From the NCBI GenBank assembly GCA_964472465.1, contig CAYYLW010000027.1, positions 1 through 22,389 of the forward strand: a stretch of 22,389 bases of DNA, written 5' to 3'. Of this stretch, positions 1 to 6,859 are shown in pieces. Within the stretch, counting starts at the first letter, position 1, and each line of letters begins with the position of its first letter. Below the pieces are notes generated by a model. The model had not been told where the DNA came from. It ran no database searches and saw only the letters and a program-made list of their open reading frames with translations. Made by a program: the position numbers and the translations under genes. Source of the DNA: JAAYCI01 sp964472465. GTDB taxonomy: Bacteria; Bacillota; Clostridia; Oscillospirales; Ruminococcaceae.

Positions 1-140
1 CATTCCATCTTGTCCAGCTTGGTTACGGTATTGGTAAAAAACGCGTGCATCAGCATGGCAAACACGGCAAACATCAGCACCAAAATGATAAAAAATACCG
101 CCACCGTATTGGCCACAAACCGGGTACGTAAAGATTTCAT
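1..140 (-). CDS. Membrane protein, N-terminal fragment (possible sensor kinase or cyclase)
   Basis: Only the first 46 codons are inside the window; the gene runs off the left edge. The translation begins MKSLRTRF, followed by one hydrophobic stretch (about residues 9-33, rich in V, F, I, L, M) and then a polar segment ending NTVTKLDKME. This is the usual start of a membrane-anchored signalling protein such as a histidine kinase, diguanylate cyclase or chemoreceptor: short basic cytoplasmic tail, first membrane helix, then extracytoplasmic domain. The start is supported by GAGGAG shortly upstream, and it lies only 9 bases past the stop of the HD-GYP regulator, so the two are very probably one operon. 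That suggests a sensor/regulator pair, but nothing catalytic is visible here and the family is unknown. Confidence 0.65.
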   Translation of the reverse strand, partial: MKSLRTRFVANTVAVFFIILVLMFAVFAMLMHAFFTNTVTKLDKME

Positions 141-149
141 GGCGTCTCC

Positions 150-1253
150 TCAGTGTTCTTGTAGGCGGAGAAAGGCGGAATCCAGCTCGTGTTCACATTT
201 CAAAAACACCGCCACCATCACGGGCGAAAAATGCCGTCCCTCCCCTTCGGCGATGATCTGACGCACCTGGGCATGGTCCATCGGTTTTTTGTAAGGCCGC
301 ACACTGCGTAGCGCGTCGTACACATCGGCCACGGCCATAATCTGCGCGCTTAAAGGAATGGCGTCTCCGGCCAGCTTATCTGGGTAACCCGTGCCGTCAT
401 ACCGCTCGTGGTGGTGCAAAATCACGTCGTAGGCCATCTCGGCGTAGGAGGTATCCGGCATAGCCCTTTTCACCGCCAAAAAGGTTTGGGCCCCCAGCGT
501 GGTATGGGTTTTCATAATCTCAAATTCTTCCGCATCCAGCGGGCCGGGTTTTAATAAAATGCGGTCCTCAATGCCAACCTTTCCAATATCATGCAGGGGG
601 GCCACACTTTTTATGGTACGCACAAATTCTTCGTCCACCTGGGAAAACTGGGGAAACTGGGAAAGGCAACGAGCCAGGCTTTCGCAAAACACGCCCACGC
701 GCTCTAAGTGGGTGCCCGTGTCCGTATCCCGGCATTCGGAAAGTTTGGCCAGCGCCAGGATGGTGGCATTCTGCGCCAGCAACAGGTTTTCGTTGGCGCG
801 CGCTATCTCATCAAGCTGCTCAAAAATTTGCGCCTTGAGTTTCCCGTTGAGCTGCTGCACCTCTTGTTGCAGGCGGCTTAGCTTTAAATGGTTGTATATG
901 CGTTCCTTTACCTCTTCAAACTCGAAGGGTTTTGTGATGTAATCTACCCCGCCGTTTTGAAAGGCCCTGATTTTGTCTCCCACCTCGCTGAGGGCGCTGA
1001 TGAAAATGACGGGAATCTCGCCACAGCCCGGCGTGGCCTTCACCCTGCGGCAGGTTTCATACCCGTCCATTTCTGGCATGGTGATGTCCATCAGGATGAT
1101 ATCGGGGTGGCTAAACTGCAAGCTGGACACGGCATCGGCCCCACTGCGGAACACCGAAACCGCAAAGCCAATGCGCTGCAACATGTCCTTGAGTAGTTTT
1201 AAGTTGGCGGGGGTATCGTCCACCACCATAATTTTATTGAATTGGTTTTCCAT
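150..1253 (-). CDS. Response regulator with HD-GYP domain (probable c-di-GMP phosphodiesterase)
   Basis: The 367-residue protein has an N-terminal receiver domain (about 1-125) and a C-terminal HD-GYP domain (about 185-365), joined by a helical, probably coiled-coil linker. Receiver residues are visible: acidic pair D12-D13, phospho-acceptor D56 in LMDITMPEMDG, and K108 in ITKPF. The HD-GYP part shows LHDIGKVGI, then HHHERYDGTGYP, the metal and GYP signatures of enzymes that hydrolyse cyclic di-GMP. Phosphorylation by a partner kinase would presumably control activity. I place the start at 1253 rather than 1421 because GGGAG sits five bases upstream of this ATG and the receiver fold begins here; the 56 upstream residues have no support. 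The partial membrane protein 9 bases downstream may be the cognate sensor. Family assignment is firm; enzymatic activity is inferred. Confidence 0.92.
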   Translation of the reverse strand: MENQFNKIMVVDDTPANLKLLKDMLQRIGFAVSVFRSGADAVSSLQFSHPDIILMDITMPEMDGYETCRRVKATPGCGEIPVIFISALSEVGDKIRAFQNGGVDYITKPFEFEEVKERIYNHLKLSRLQQEVQQLNGKLKAQIFEQLDEIARANENLLLAQNATILALAKLSECRDTDTGTHLERVGVFCESLARCLSQFPQFSQVDEEFVRTIKSVAPLHDIGKVGIEDRILLKPGPLDAEEFEIMKTHTTLGAQTFLAVKRAMPDTSYAEMAYDVILHHHERYDGTGYPDKLAGDAIPLSAQIMAVADVYDALRSVRPYKKPMDHAQVRQIIAEGEGRHFSPVMVAVFLKCEHELDSAFLRLQEH

Positions 1254-1352
1254 ATTCACTCCCACATATTGCAAGAAAGGTGTGGTGTTGGGCGCAAAAA
1301 TGCGGTTAAAAAACAGGGCTTTGTGGTGCGCCCAGCATACCACTACAAAAAG

Positions 1353-1368
1353 CAAAGATAGTATAGCA
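1353..1368 (-). promoter_or_regulatory. Probable extended -10 promoter of the HD-GYP gene
   Basis: On the minus strand TGCTATACT (1360-1368) is an extended -10 element with five of six matches to TATAAT. No convincing -35 box lies 17 bases upstream, as is common for TGn promoters. Transcription would start near 1353, about 100 bases before the ATG at 1253. This also argues against the longer upstream reading frame, which would start before the promoter. Confidence 0.5.
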
Positions 1369-1456
1369 CATTTTGCCACCAAATGTGTGTATGCCCTAGA
1401 ATTTTCTTGGCAAAGACACAAGACGGCATAACCGGGCCCCCGGCAAGCCTTGGCAA

Positions 1457-1502
1457 CAAAAAAGCCGCCCCACAGAGGGCAGCTTTGTATTTGCGGGCGG
1501 CT
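1457..1502 (-). terminator. Intrinsic terminator after the ABC-F gene
   Basis: Read on the minus strand, AGCCGCCC (1495-1502) pairs with GGGCGGCT (1463-1470) and is followed by a run of Ts (1458-1463). It lies just past the ABC-F stop at 1514 and ends the helicase-flavin reductase-ABC-F operon. A second, perfect 12-base inverted repeat (1438-1449 with 1499-1510) encloses it. Confidence 0.8.
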
Positions 1503-1513
1503 TGCCGGGGCGT

Positions 1514-3103
1514 TTAGCCCTCGGTTTGCTCCATGTATTCGTCCAGGGTACCACGGCGGTCCACCAGCTTACCGTCCTGAAACTCCATAATGCGGTTTGC
1601 CAGCGTTTGCACCAGTTGCAAATCGTGCGAGGAGAACAGCACCACCCCGGGGAAGGCCTCCAGGCCATTGTTCAGCGCGGCGATGGATTCCAAATCCAGA
1701 TGGTTGGTGGGCTGGTCCAGCAGCAGCACGTTGGCGCTGGTCAGCATCATGCGCGCCAACATGCAGCGCACCTTTTCCCCGCCGCTCAGCACGTTCACGG
1801 CCTTGAACACGTCGTCGCCGGAAAACAGCATCCGCCCCAAAAATTGCCGCAGATAACTCTCGTGCTGGTCTGGCGAATAGGGGGCCAGCCATTGCAGCAG
1901 GTTTTCCCCATGGTCTTCAAAAAAGGCGGTGTTATCCTTGGGGAAAAAGGCCTGCGAGGTGCTTACCCCCCATTTGAAACTGCCCGCGTCGGGCTCCAGC
2001 TCCCCCATCAGAATTTGCATCAGGGTGGTCACGGCCAGCTCGCTGTGGCCCAGGAAGGCCACCTTATCCTCCCGGCCCAGTACGAACGAGACATCGTCCA
2101 GCACCTTCTCCCCGCCAATGCTTTTAGAAAGGTTCTCCACAAACAGCACGTCCTTGCCCAGCTCCCGCTCGGGGCTAAAGCCCACCCAGGGGTAACGCCG
2201 GGAGGAGGCAGGCATCTCTTCAAAGGCCAGGTTATCCAGCAGTTTTTTGCGGCTGGTGGCCTGTTTTGCCTTGGATTTGTTGGCCGAAAAGCGGGCGATG
2301 AAGTCCTGCAAGGCCTTGGCCTTTTCCTCCATCTTGCGGTTTTGCTCCTTGGCCAGTTGCTGCATCAAGCGGCTGGAATCGTACCAAAAATCGTAGTTGC
2401 CCACATAGAGCTTGATTTTGGTGTAATCGATGTCCACAATGTGGGTGCACACGGCGTTGAGGAAGTGCCGGTCATGGGACACCAAAATCACCGTGCCCAC
2501 AAAATCCAGCAGGAAATCTTCCAGCCAGTTGATGGAGGCATAGTCCAGGTTGTTGGTGGGCTCGTCCAGCAAAATCACGTCCGGCTGGCCAAACAGGGCC
2601 TGGGCCAGCAGCACTTTCACCTTTTCCCGCCCGTTTAGTTCCTTCATGTACTTGTAGTGCTGCTCGCTTGGCAGGCCAAGGCCCCCCAGCATCTTCGCCG
2701 CGTCCGATTCTGCCTCCCAGCCGTTCAGCTCGGCAAATTCGGCCTCCAGTTCCCCGGCCAGCACCCCGTCCTCGTCGGAAAAATCCTCCTTGGCGTACAG
2801 CGCGTCCTTTTGTTTCAGCACCTCATACAGGCGCGCGTTGCCCATGAACACGGTTTCCAGCACCGGGAATTCGTCGTATTTGTTCTGGTCCTGCTCCAGC
2901 ACCGAAAGGCGGGTTTCCGCCGCAATCACCACCTCGCCGGTGCTGGGTTCCAGCGCGCCGGACAAAATTCGTAAAAAGGTGGATTTTCCCGCGCCGTTGG
3001 CCCCGATGATGCCATAGCAGTTGCCCGGCGTGAAGATGAGGTTGGTTTTGGAAAACAGCTTGTCGGTTCCATAACTCAAGCTCACGTCGCTTACAGTAAT
3101 CAT
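1514..3103 (-). CDS. ABC-F family ATPase (YkpA/YbiT-like), second composite ATP site degenerate
   Basis: The 529-residue protein has two ABC ATPase domains joined by a charged linker (about 230-300) and no membrane segments, the ABC-F architecture of ribosome-associated translation factors and some antibiotic-protection proteins. Domain 1 has Walker A GANGAGKS (34-41), signature LNGREKVKV (156-164) and Walker B LLDEPTNNLD with E181. Domain 2 has GHSELAVTT (352-360), with Val at the usual Lys position, a good LSGGEK signature (439-444), and LLLDQPTNHLD with Gln464 where catalytic Glu is expected. H210 and H493 are the H-switch histidines. The closest type I recognise is Firmicute YkpA / E. coli YbiT, but the exact subgroup is not certain. 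The start overlaps the stop of the flavin reductase gene (ATGA), so translation is probably coupled. Presumed role: binding the ribosomal E site to resolve stalled or non-initiating ribosomes. Confidence 0.9.
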   Translation of the reverse strand: MITVSDVSLSYGTDKLFSKTNLIFTPGNCYGIIGANGAGKSTFLRILSGALEPSTGEVVIAAETRLSVLEQDQNKYDEFPVLETVFMGNARLYEVLKQKDALYAKEDFSDEDGVLAGELEAEFAELNGWEAESDAAKMLGGLGLPSEQHYKYMKELNGREKVKVLLAQALFGQPDVILLDEPTNNLDYASINWLEDFLLDFVGTVILVSHDRHFLNAVCTHIVDIDYTKIKLYVGNYDFWYDSSRLMQQLAKEQNRKMEEKAKALQDFIARFSANKSKAKQATSRKKLLDNLAFEEMPASSRRYPWVGFSPERELGKDVLFVENLSKSIGGEKVLDDVSFVLGREDKVAFLGHSELAVTTLMQILMGELEPDAGSFKWGVSTSQAFFPKDNTAFFEDHGENLLQWLAPYSPDQHESYLRQFLGRMLFSGDDVFKAVNVLSGGEKVRCMLARMMLTSANVLLLDQPTNHLDLESIAALNNGLEAFPGVVLFSSHDLQLVQTLANRIMEFQDGKLVDRRGTLDEYMEQTEG

Positions 3104-3717
3104 TTGCCTTTTGTCTCCATATTTTTACTTTTGTGCGCCCCGCGTGGGGTGCGCTTTTTTTTCTTTTTCACCGAAAAACCAAAATCGCCTATTTTCTTGC
3201 CCAGCGCAAAATACTCCCCGTGGGCATAGCAGGCAAGGCCCGCCCGCGCCAGGCGCAGTTTGCCCGCCGCATCTATTATGCCTTCCTCCACATCCACGGC
3301 CACTATATCTGCCAGCAGCATATCGTGGCTGCCCAGGGGTATCACCTGCGTCACGCGGCACTCCACACTCAAGGGGCTTTCGGCCAGGGTGGGGGCGGCC
3401 ACCACGTTGGCGGCCTCCGCCGTTAGGTGGCAGGTTTCAAATTTGTTCTCCTCCCGCCCGCTTTTCACGCCGCAGCGGTCGATGGCACGCACCAGGGCGC
3501 TGGTGGGCAGGTTGATGACAAACTCCCCACGCTGGGTGGCCAGGCTGTGGGAAAGGCGGGTTGGGCGCAGGGAGATATAGGTTTTGGGCGGTTTTGTACA
3601 CAGCATGCCGCACCAGGCCACCGTGCAGACATTGGGTTCTTCCATCGTACCGGTGGTCACCAGCACCGGCGGCACCGGGGCCAGCATCGCGCCACCCTTC
3701 CATTGCTTTTTTGCCAT
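3100..3717 (-). CDS. Flavin reductase-like (FMN-binding) domain protein
   Basis: The 205-residue protein matches the flavin reductase-like FMN-binding split-barrel family: an early VPPVLVTTGT segment, NVCTVAWCGMLCTKPP, ISLRPTRLSHSL and GEFVINLPT are typical of these small proteins. They bind FMN and often reduce it with NAD(P)H, or act as oxidoreductases of unknown substrate. After the domain (about 1-170) the protein carries a strongly basic tail (KKKKKRTPRGAHKSKN), unusual for the family and perhaps useful for contact with nucleic acid or membrane. The start has AGGAGG upstream. The gene begins 36 bases after the helicase stop and its stop overlaps the ABC-F start by 4 bases, so it sits inside a translation/RNA-related operon. 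The physiological substrate cannot be read from sequence. Confidence 0.85.
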   Translation of the reverse strand: MAKKQWKGGAMLAPVPPVLVTTGTMEEPNVCTVAWCGMLCTKPPKTYISLRPTRLSHSLATQRGEFVINLPTSALVRAIDRCGVKSGREENKFETCHLTAEAANVVAAPTLAESPLSVECRVTQVIPLGSHDMLLADIVAVDVEEGIIDAAGKLRLARAGLACYAHGEYFALGKKIGDFGFSVKKKKKRTPRGAHKSKNMETKGK

Positions 3718-3753
3718 TCTGTTCCTCCTGGTCTTCCAAAGCGGACGTGGCTT

Positions 3754-5472
3754 TTACGCGGAATGGGCCTTGCGGTGGCTCTTGTAGCTTTTGCTCTCCC
3801 CACTTTTTCGCTTCAGCGCTGTAGCACTGGGGCGGGCCTTCTTTTTTTGCATCTCAAAACGCACCGCGGCGCCCTTGATACGGATGGGCCTATCGTGCTG
3901 CATCAGCGCATAGGCGTCGTCTTCCCGCAGGCCAATGCGGGTGCTCTCATCTCCAATGTCTATCTTGCCAATTTCGCTGCCGGGTATGTCCAGCAATTCG
4001 GCCAGCGAGCCCACCAGGTGGTTTGGCGTGATGCGGGCGCTGCGCCCGATGCTGGCCGTTACCGTCACCATGGGCGAGCGGCTGCCCGCGGCCAGGCCTC
4101 CCAGCCTTTCCATAGGCTGGGGCAGGGCTTCAAATTCTTTCAGCCTATCAAATTTTTCGTCCCCGCCCAGCAGCTTCTCCGCCAGTGCACAGGCCACCGC
4201 CTCGGCCGTGATGCCGCTGTCTTCGCTGCCCAGCAGCCGCTTCACCAGCATCTGGGCGGCTTTGCCCGGCTTTTCTTGCAGCATGGGTAGCAGCGTTTCA
4301 GCCTCTTTGGCCACGCTACGCGCGCGCATATCGTCGGCGGTGGGCAGGCGGTGCTCCTGGATGGCGCTGCCCGTGAAACGCATCAGCGCTTTGAGGGTGG
4401 CCATCTGCTTGCCGTTGCACACCAGCGTTTGGGAAATGCCCCGCTTGCCCGCCCGTCCGGTGCGGCCAATACGGTGCACGTAATATTCAAAACTCTGGGG
4501 TAGGTCGAAATTAATCACAGCGTCCACGTCGTCCACATCAATGCCCCGGGCCGCCACGTCGGTGGCCACCAGCACAGAAATTTGCCCCGCGCGGAAACCC
4601 TGCATCACCTGGCCACGCACCGCCTGGCTCATGTCTCCATGCAGGCCGGTGGCCCCAAAACCATGCTTACGCAGCATGGCGGCCAAATCATCCACCATGG
4701 TTTTGGTGTTACAAAACACGATGGAACGTCCAGCGTCTGCATAACGCAGCAGCAAGCTCAGTGCGTCTTGCTTTTTGTGCTGAGGCACGTGGTAATATGT
4801 CTGCTCAATATCCGCCTGGCTCACCTGCCCGGCCATTACGTCCACCACCTGGGGGTCCTGCAAAAACTCTTTCGATATTTTCAGAATGGGCGGCGGCATG
4901 GTGGCGGAAAACAACACCGTTTGCCGCTGGGCCGGGGCCTGGCCCAGGATGGTTTGAATATCCTCAATAAAGCCCATGCTCAGCATCTCGTCGGCTTCGT
5001 CCAGCACCACCATCTTGATTTCGTCCATTTTTAAGGTTCTGCGCCGCAGATGATCCATCAAGCGGCCGGGGGTACCCACCACAATGTTGGCGCGTTTCAG
5101 CAAGCGAATTTGGTCGCCCATGGGGGCCCCGCCGTACACGGTGGCCACACACACGCCCTCTTTGTACTTGGCATATTTTTGCATCTCCCTGGCAATCTGC
5201 AAAGCCAGTTCCCGTGTGGGCGAAAGCACCAGTACCTGGGCGCGTTTGTTTTCCGCCTGCACGCGCTCCACCGCCGGAATACCAAAGGCGGCCGTTTTGC
5301 CCGTGCCGGTGCTGCTGTGGCCAATCAAATCTTGCCCTTCCAGCAAAAAGGGGATGGCGGCGGCCTGGATGCTGGTGGCAGCCGTGTAGTTTAGGTCCTC
5401 AACGGCGCGGGCCAGTTGGGGGGAAAGCGAAAGATGGCTAAAGGATAGTTCCGGCTGTTTCTGCTGGGTCAA
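3754..5472 (-). CDS. DEAD-box ATP-dependent RNA helicase with DbpA-type RNA-binding domain
   Basis: The 572-residue protein carries all DEAD-box motifs in order: Q motif with Q36, motif I STGTGKT (K59), PTRELA, TPGR, DEAD (158-161), SAT (189-191), ARGID and HRIGRTGR (333-340). The C-terminal region (about 468-545) resembles the DbpA RNA-binding fold, followed by a basic tail. Length and layout fit the CshA/DeaD group that remodels RNA in ribosome assembly, mRNA decay and cold adaptation. The start is TTG: an in-frame TAG lies four codons upstream and no ATG occurs until deep in the helicase core, while AGGAG sits nine bases before the TTG. It heads an operon with the flavin reductase and ABC-F genes. 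A long leader with an intrinsic terminator precedes it, so expression is probably controlled by premature termination and limited by the weak start codon. Confidence 0.95.
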   Translation of the reverse strand: MTQQKQPELSFSHLSLSPQLARAVEDLNYTAATSIQAAAIPFLLEGQDLIGHSSTGTGKTAAFGIPAVERVQAENKRAQVLVLSPTRELALQIAREMQKYAKYKEGVCVATVYGGAPMGDQIRLLKRANIVVGTPGRLMDHLRRRTLKMDEIKMVVLDEADEMLSMGFIEDIQTILGQAPAQRQTVLFSATMPPPILKISKEFLQDPQVVDVMAGQVSQADIEQTYYHVPQHKKQDALSLLLRYADAGRSIVFCNTKTMVDDLAAMLRKHGFGATGLHGDMSQAVRGQVMQGFRAGQISVLVATDVAARGIDVDDVDAVINFDLPQSFEYYVHRIGRTGRAGKRGISQTLVCNGKQMATLKALMRFTGSAIQEHRLPTADDMRARSVAKEAETLLPMLQEKPGKAAQMLVKRLLGSEDSGITAEAVACALAEKLLGGDEKFDRLKEFEALPQPMERLGGLAAGSRSPMVTVTASIGRSARITPNHLVGSLAELLDIPGSEIGKIDIGDESTRIGLREDDAYALMQHDRPIRIKGAAVRFEMQKKKARPSATALKRKSGESKSYKSHRKAHSA

Positions 5473-5524
5473 AGTAGTTTGCTCCTATTCTATGTTACGT
5501 GCCTAAAAGATGGACGGATGGCGC

Positions 5525-5564
5525 AAAAAAGGCCACCCACCTTTTATCAAACAAAGTGGATGGC
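5525..5564 (-). terminator. Intrinsic terminator inside the helicase leader (attenuator)
   Basis: On the minus strand GCCATCCACTTT (5553-5564) pairs with AAAGGTGGGTGGC (5532-5544) as about 12 base pairs with one bulged G and an eight-base loop. The stem is followed by C and six Ts (5525-5530). It lies 50 bases before the TTG start and downstream of the predicted promoter, so it would stop transcripts before the helicase unless an alternative fold forms. Confidence 0.82.
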
Positions 5565-5565
5565 T

Positions 5566-5706
5566 TCATTTGGCAAAGTGGAACCCCTGTATGTTTTGGT
5601 GGCTTGCACCCGGTTTGTGGCCCAAAGGCCCCGCCAAACCATGCGTCACACCGCCACCGCAAAACATGCGTGCGGGCAGGCTCGTCTTGCCGCCAGGGCA
5701 CGCCAT
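5566..5706 (-). CDS. Possible 46-codon leader peptide in the attenuator
   Basis: An ATG at 5706 opens a 46-codon frame (begins MACPGGKTSL, ends GFHFAK) whose TGA stop (5566-5568) lies two bases before the terminator 5' arm. A ribosome ending there would cover that arm, as in translation-sensing attenuators. The only Shine-Dalgarno-like sequence is AAGG, 11 bases upstream, which is weak. The frame also spans the long-range stem, so it may be open by chance in GC-rich DNA. No run of a single regulatory codon is present. It is a candidate, not an established gene. Confidence 0.25.
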   Translation of the reverse strand: MACPGGKTSLPARMFCGGGVTHGLAGPLGHKPGASHQNIQGFHFAK

Positions 5707-5726
5707 GGGCAGAACAGCCTTATTAA

Positions 5727-5762
5727 CCTTATTAGTTTACTATATTTTGAAGGCACTGTCAA
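5727..5762 (-). promoter_or_regulatory. Strong sigma-A type promoter of the helicase operon
   Basis: On the minus strand a perfect TTGACA (5757-5762) is followed after exactly 17 bases by TAAACT (5734-5739, four of six matches). The spacer is AT-rich within otherwise GC-rich flanks. Transcription would start near 5727. It lies past the terminator of the upstream gene, so this is an independent transcription unit. Confidence 0.75.
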
Positions 5763-5815
5763 ACTGTTGCCCCTCCCCCGTTCTGCTTTTCCCGCCGCAC
5801 GGTTTATGGCCCCCC

Positions 5816-5870
5816 AAAAAAGCAGGCCCAGGGCCTCCGCCCATTTTCTTCCGGCGGCACCCCTGGGCCT
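5816..5870 (-). terminator. Intrinsic terminator after the aldo/keto reductase gene
   Basis: In minus-strand sense AGGCCCAGGG (5861-5870) pairs perfectly with CCCTGGGCCT (5824-5833), with an inner CCGCC/GGCGG helix, followed by GC and six Ts (5816-5821). It lies 47 bases past the reductase stop and closes the oxidoreductase-reductase unit. Confidence 0.9.
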
Positions 5871-5917
5871 TGCACGGCGCGCTTTTCACGCAGAGAAACG
5901 CGGCTTCTTTACACTTG

Positions 5918-6859
5918 TTATTCCCCGGCAGTCGTTAAAACATCCATCTGCTCTTCGGTCAGCTTTACTTCCAAGGCGCTCATCGCCTCCCGAAACTGGG
6001 CCTCATTGCTGGTGGCCACCAGCGGCAGGGCGGGCACTTCGCTGTGCATCAGCCAATAGAACACCAGTTGCGTGCGGCTATAGCCTGTTTCGGCGGCTAT
6101 GGTATCCAAGGCTTTTAGGCGCGCCGTGGCATCCGCGCTTATATAATTGGGATGGAAAGCCTTGCCGCCCGTGTAGGCCCCCTTAATCAAGGGGCAATAG
6201 GCGATGAGGGTGATGCCGCTATCACTTACATACTCCCGCAGTTCCTCGTTTACATAGCGCTGAAAGGGGAACACGGCTTCCGGTTTTGGGCGCAGGTAGG
6301 AGTGGCGCTGCTGGATGCAGCAAAAAGGCTCCCAGCCATTCTTTTGGCAAATTTGCCCCGCGCGTTCCAGCCGCCAGGCGGGGAAATTGCTGGCCCCGAT
6401 GTGCCGCACCTTCCCCTCCTGAATCAGTTCCTGCAATGTTCCCAGAGATTCCTCCATCGGCACCGCGGTATCGTCGGTGTGCAAATAGTAGAGGTCAATA
6501 CAATCCACACCCAGGTTTTTTAAGGATTTATCGCACTCTTCCCGGATTTGTTTGGGGCTGGTGCCATACTCGATGCCGGGGTAAGGGAAGCCCATTTTGG
6601 TGGCAATGATGAAATCCTCCCTGTGGCCGTTTTTTCTCAGCCATTTCCCAATAAAACGCTCGCTGTCGCCCGCCTGGGAGGGGCCGTCTTGCGAACGCCC
6701 GTAGATGTTGGCGGTGTCGATAAAATTCCCGCCGGCGGCGGCGTAACGGCTCAGGTTTTCCTGCGCGGCCTCTTCGCTGATTTTGGGCCCATACATCAGG
6801 GTACCGTGGCCCATTTCACTCACTTTAAGCCCCGTGTGGCCCAGTTTCCATTTGTTCAT
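5918..6859 (-). CDS. Aldo/keto reductase
   Basis: The 313-residue protein is a typical aldo/keto reductase (TIM barrel, NADPH-dependent carbonyl reduction). The catalytic tetrad is visible: D48 and Y53 in FIDTANIYG, K88 in IIATKMG and H127 in YYLHTDD. GKVRHIGASNF and LIAYCPL are family landmarks. I set the start at 6859 because GGGAGG lies seven bases upstream, and this ATG overlaps the stop of the molybdopterin oxidoreductase (ATGA); a seven-codon upstream extension has no ribosome site. Coupled translation with the molybdenum enzyme suggests the two act on one pathway, for example a carbonyl made or consumed by the oxidoreductase, but the substrate is not visible. Length is normal and no key residue is missing. 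Confidence 0.93.
   Translation of the reverse strand: MNKWKLGHTGLKVSEMGHGTLMYGPKISEEAAQENLSRYAAAGGNFIDTANIYGRSQDGPSQAGDSERFIGKWLRKNGHREDFIIATKMGFPYPGIEYGTSPKQIREECDKSLKNLGVDCIDLYYLHTDDTAVPMEESLGTLQELIQEGKVRHIGASNFPAWRLERAGQICQKNGWEPFCCIQQRHSYLRPKPEAVFPFQRYVNEELREYVSDSGITLIAYCPLIKGAYTGGKAFHPNYISADATARLKALDTIAAETGYSRTQLVFYWLMHSEVPALPLVATSNEAQFREAMSALEVKLTEEQMDVLTTAGE

Larger units (their letters stand above)
5473..5728 (-). promoter_or_regulatory. Structured transcription-attenuation leader of the helicase operon
   Basis: This roughly 255-nt region between a strong promoter and the helicase start contains ordered structure. In RNA sense, a 13-base-pair long-range stem with a two-base bulge (arms 5653-5667 and 5591-5603) encloses a nested hairpin (5635-5640 with 5612-5617, topped by GGCC/GGCC at 5628-5631 and 5619-5622). 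A terminator follows at 5525-5564. The octamer CCACTTTG occurs twice, once in the terminator 5' arm and once about 20 bases upstream, so the terminator 3' arm (AAAGGTGG) has an alternative partner. GGUGGC in the long-range stem could also pair with GCCAUC of the terminator arm, giving a possible antiterminator. I cannot match it to a named riboswitch. The ligand or signal is unknown; translation status, cold or helicase autoregulation are reasonable inferences. Confidence 0.6.

Noticed and set aside
1254..1421. 56-residue N-terminal extension of the HD-GYP regulator with a hydrophobic segment resembling a membrane anchor
   Set aside because: The ATG at 1253 has a good ribosome site, the receiver domain starts there, and the probable promoter lies inside the extension.
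1502..2638. 378-codon plus-strand open frame
   Set aside because: It lies opposite the ABC-F gene, has a His/Gln-rich composition with no recognisable domain, and no ribosome site. It is a by-product of codon bias on the other strand.
5495..5701. 68-codon minus-strand frame in the leader, starting at GTG
   Set aside because: No ribosome site, and it runs through the terminator hairpin. The 46-codon ATG frame is the better candidate, though also weak.
5479..6186. 235-codon plus-strand open frame across the helicase leader and the reductase end
   Set aside because: It runs through two minus-strand terminators and a promoter, is rich in Arg, Pro and Ala, and resembles no protein family.
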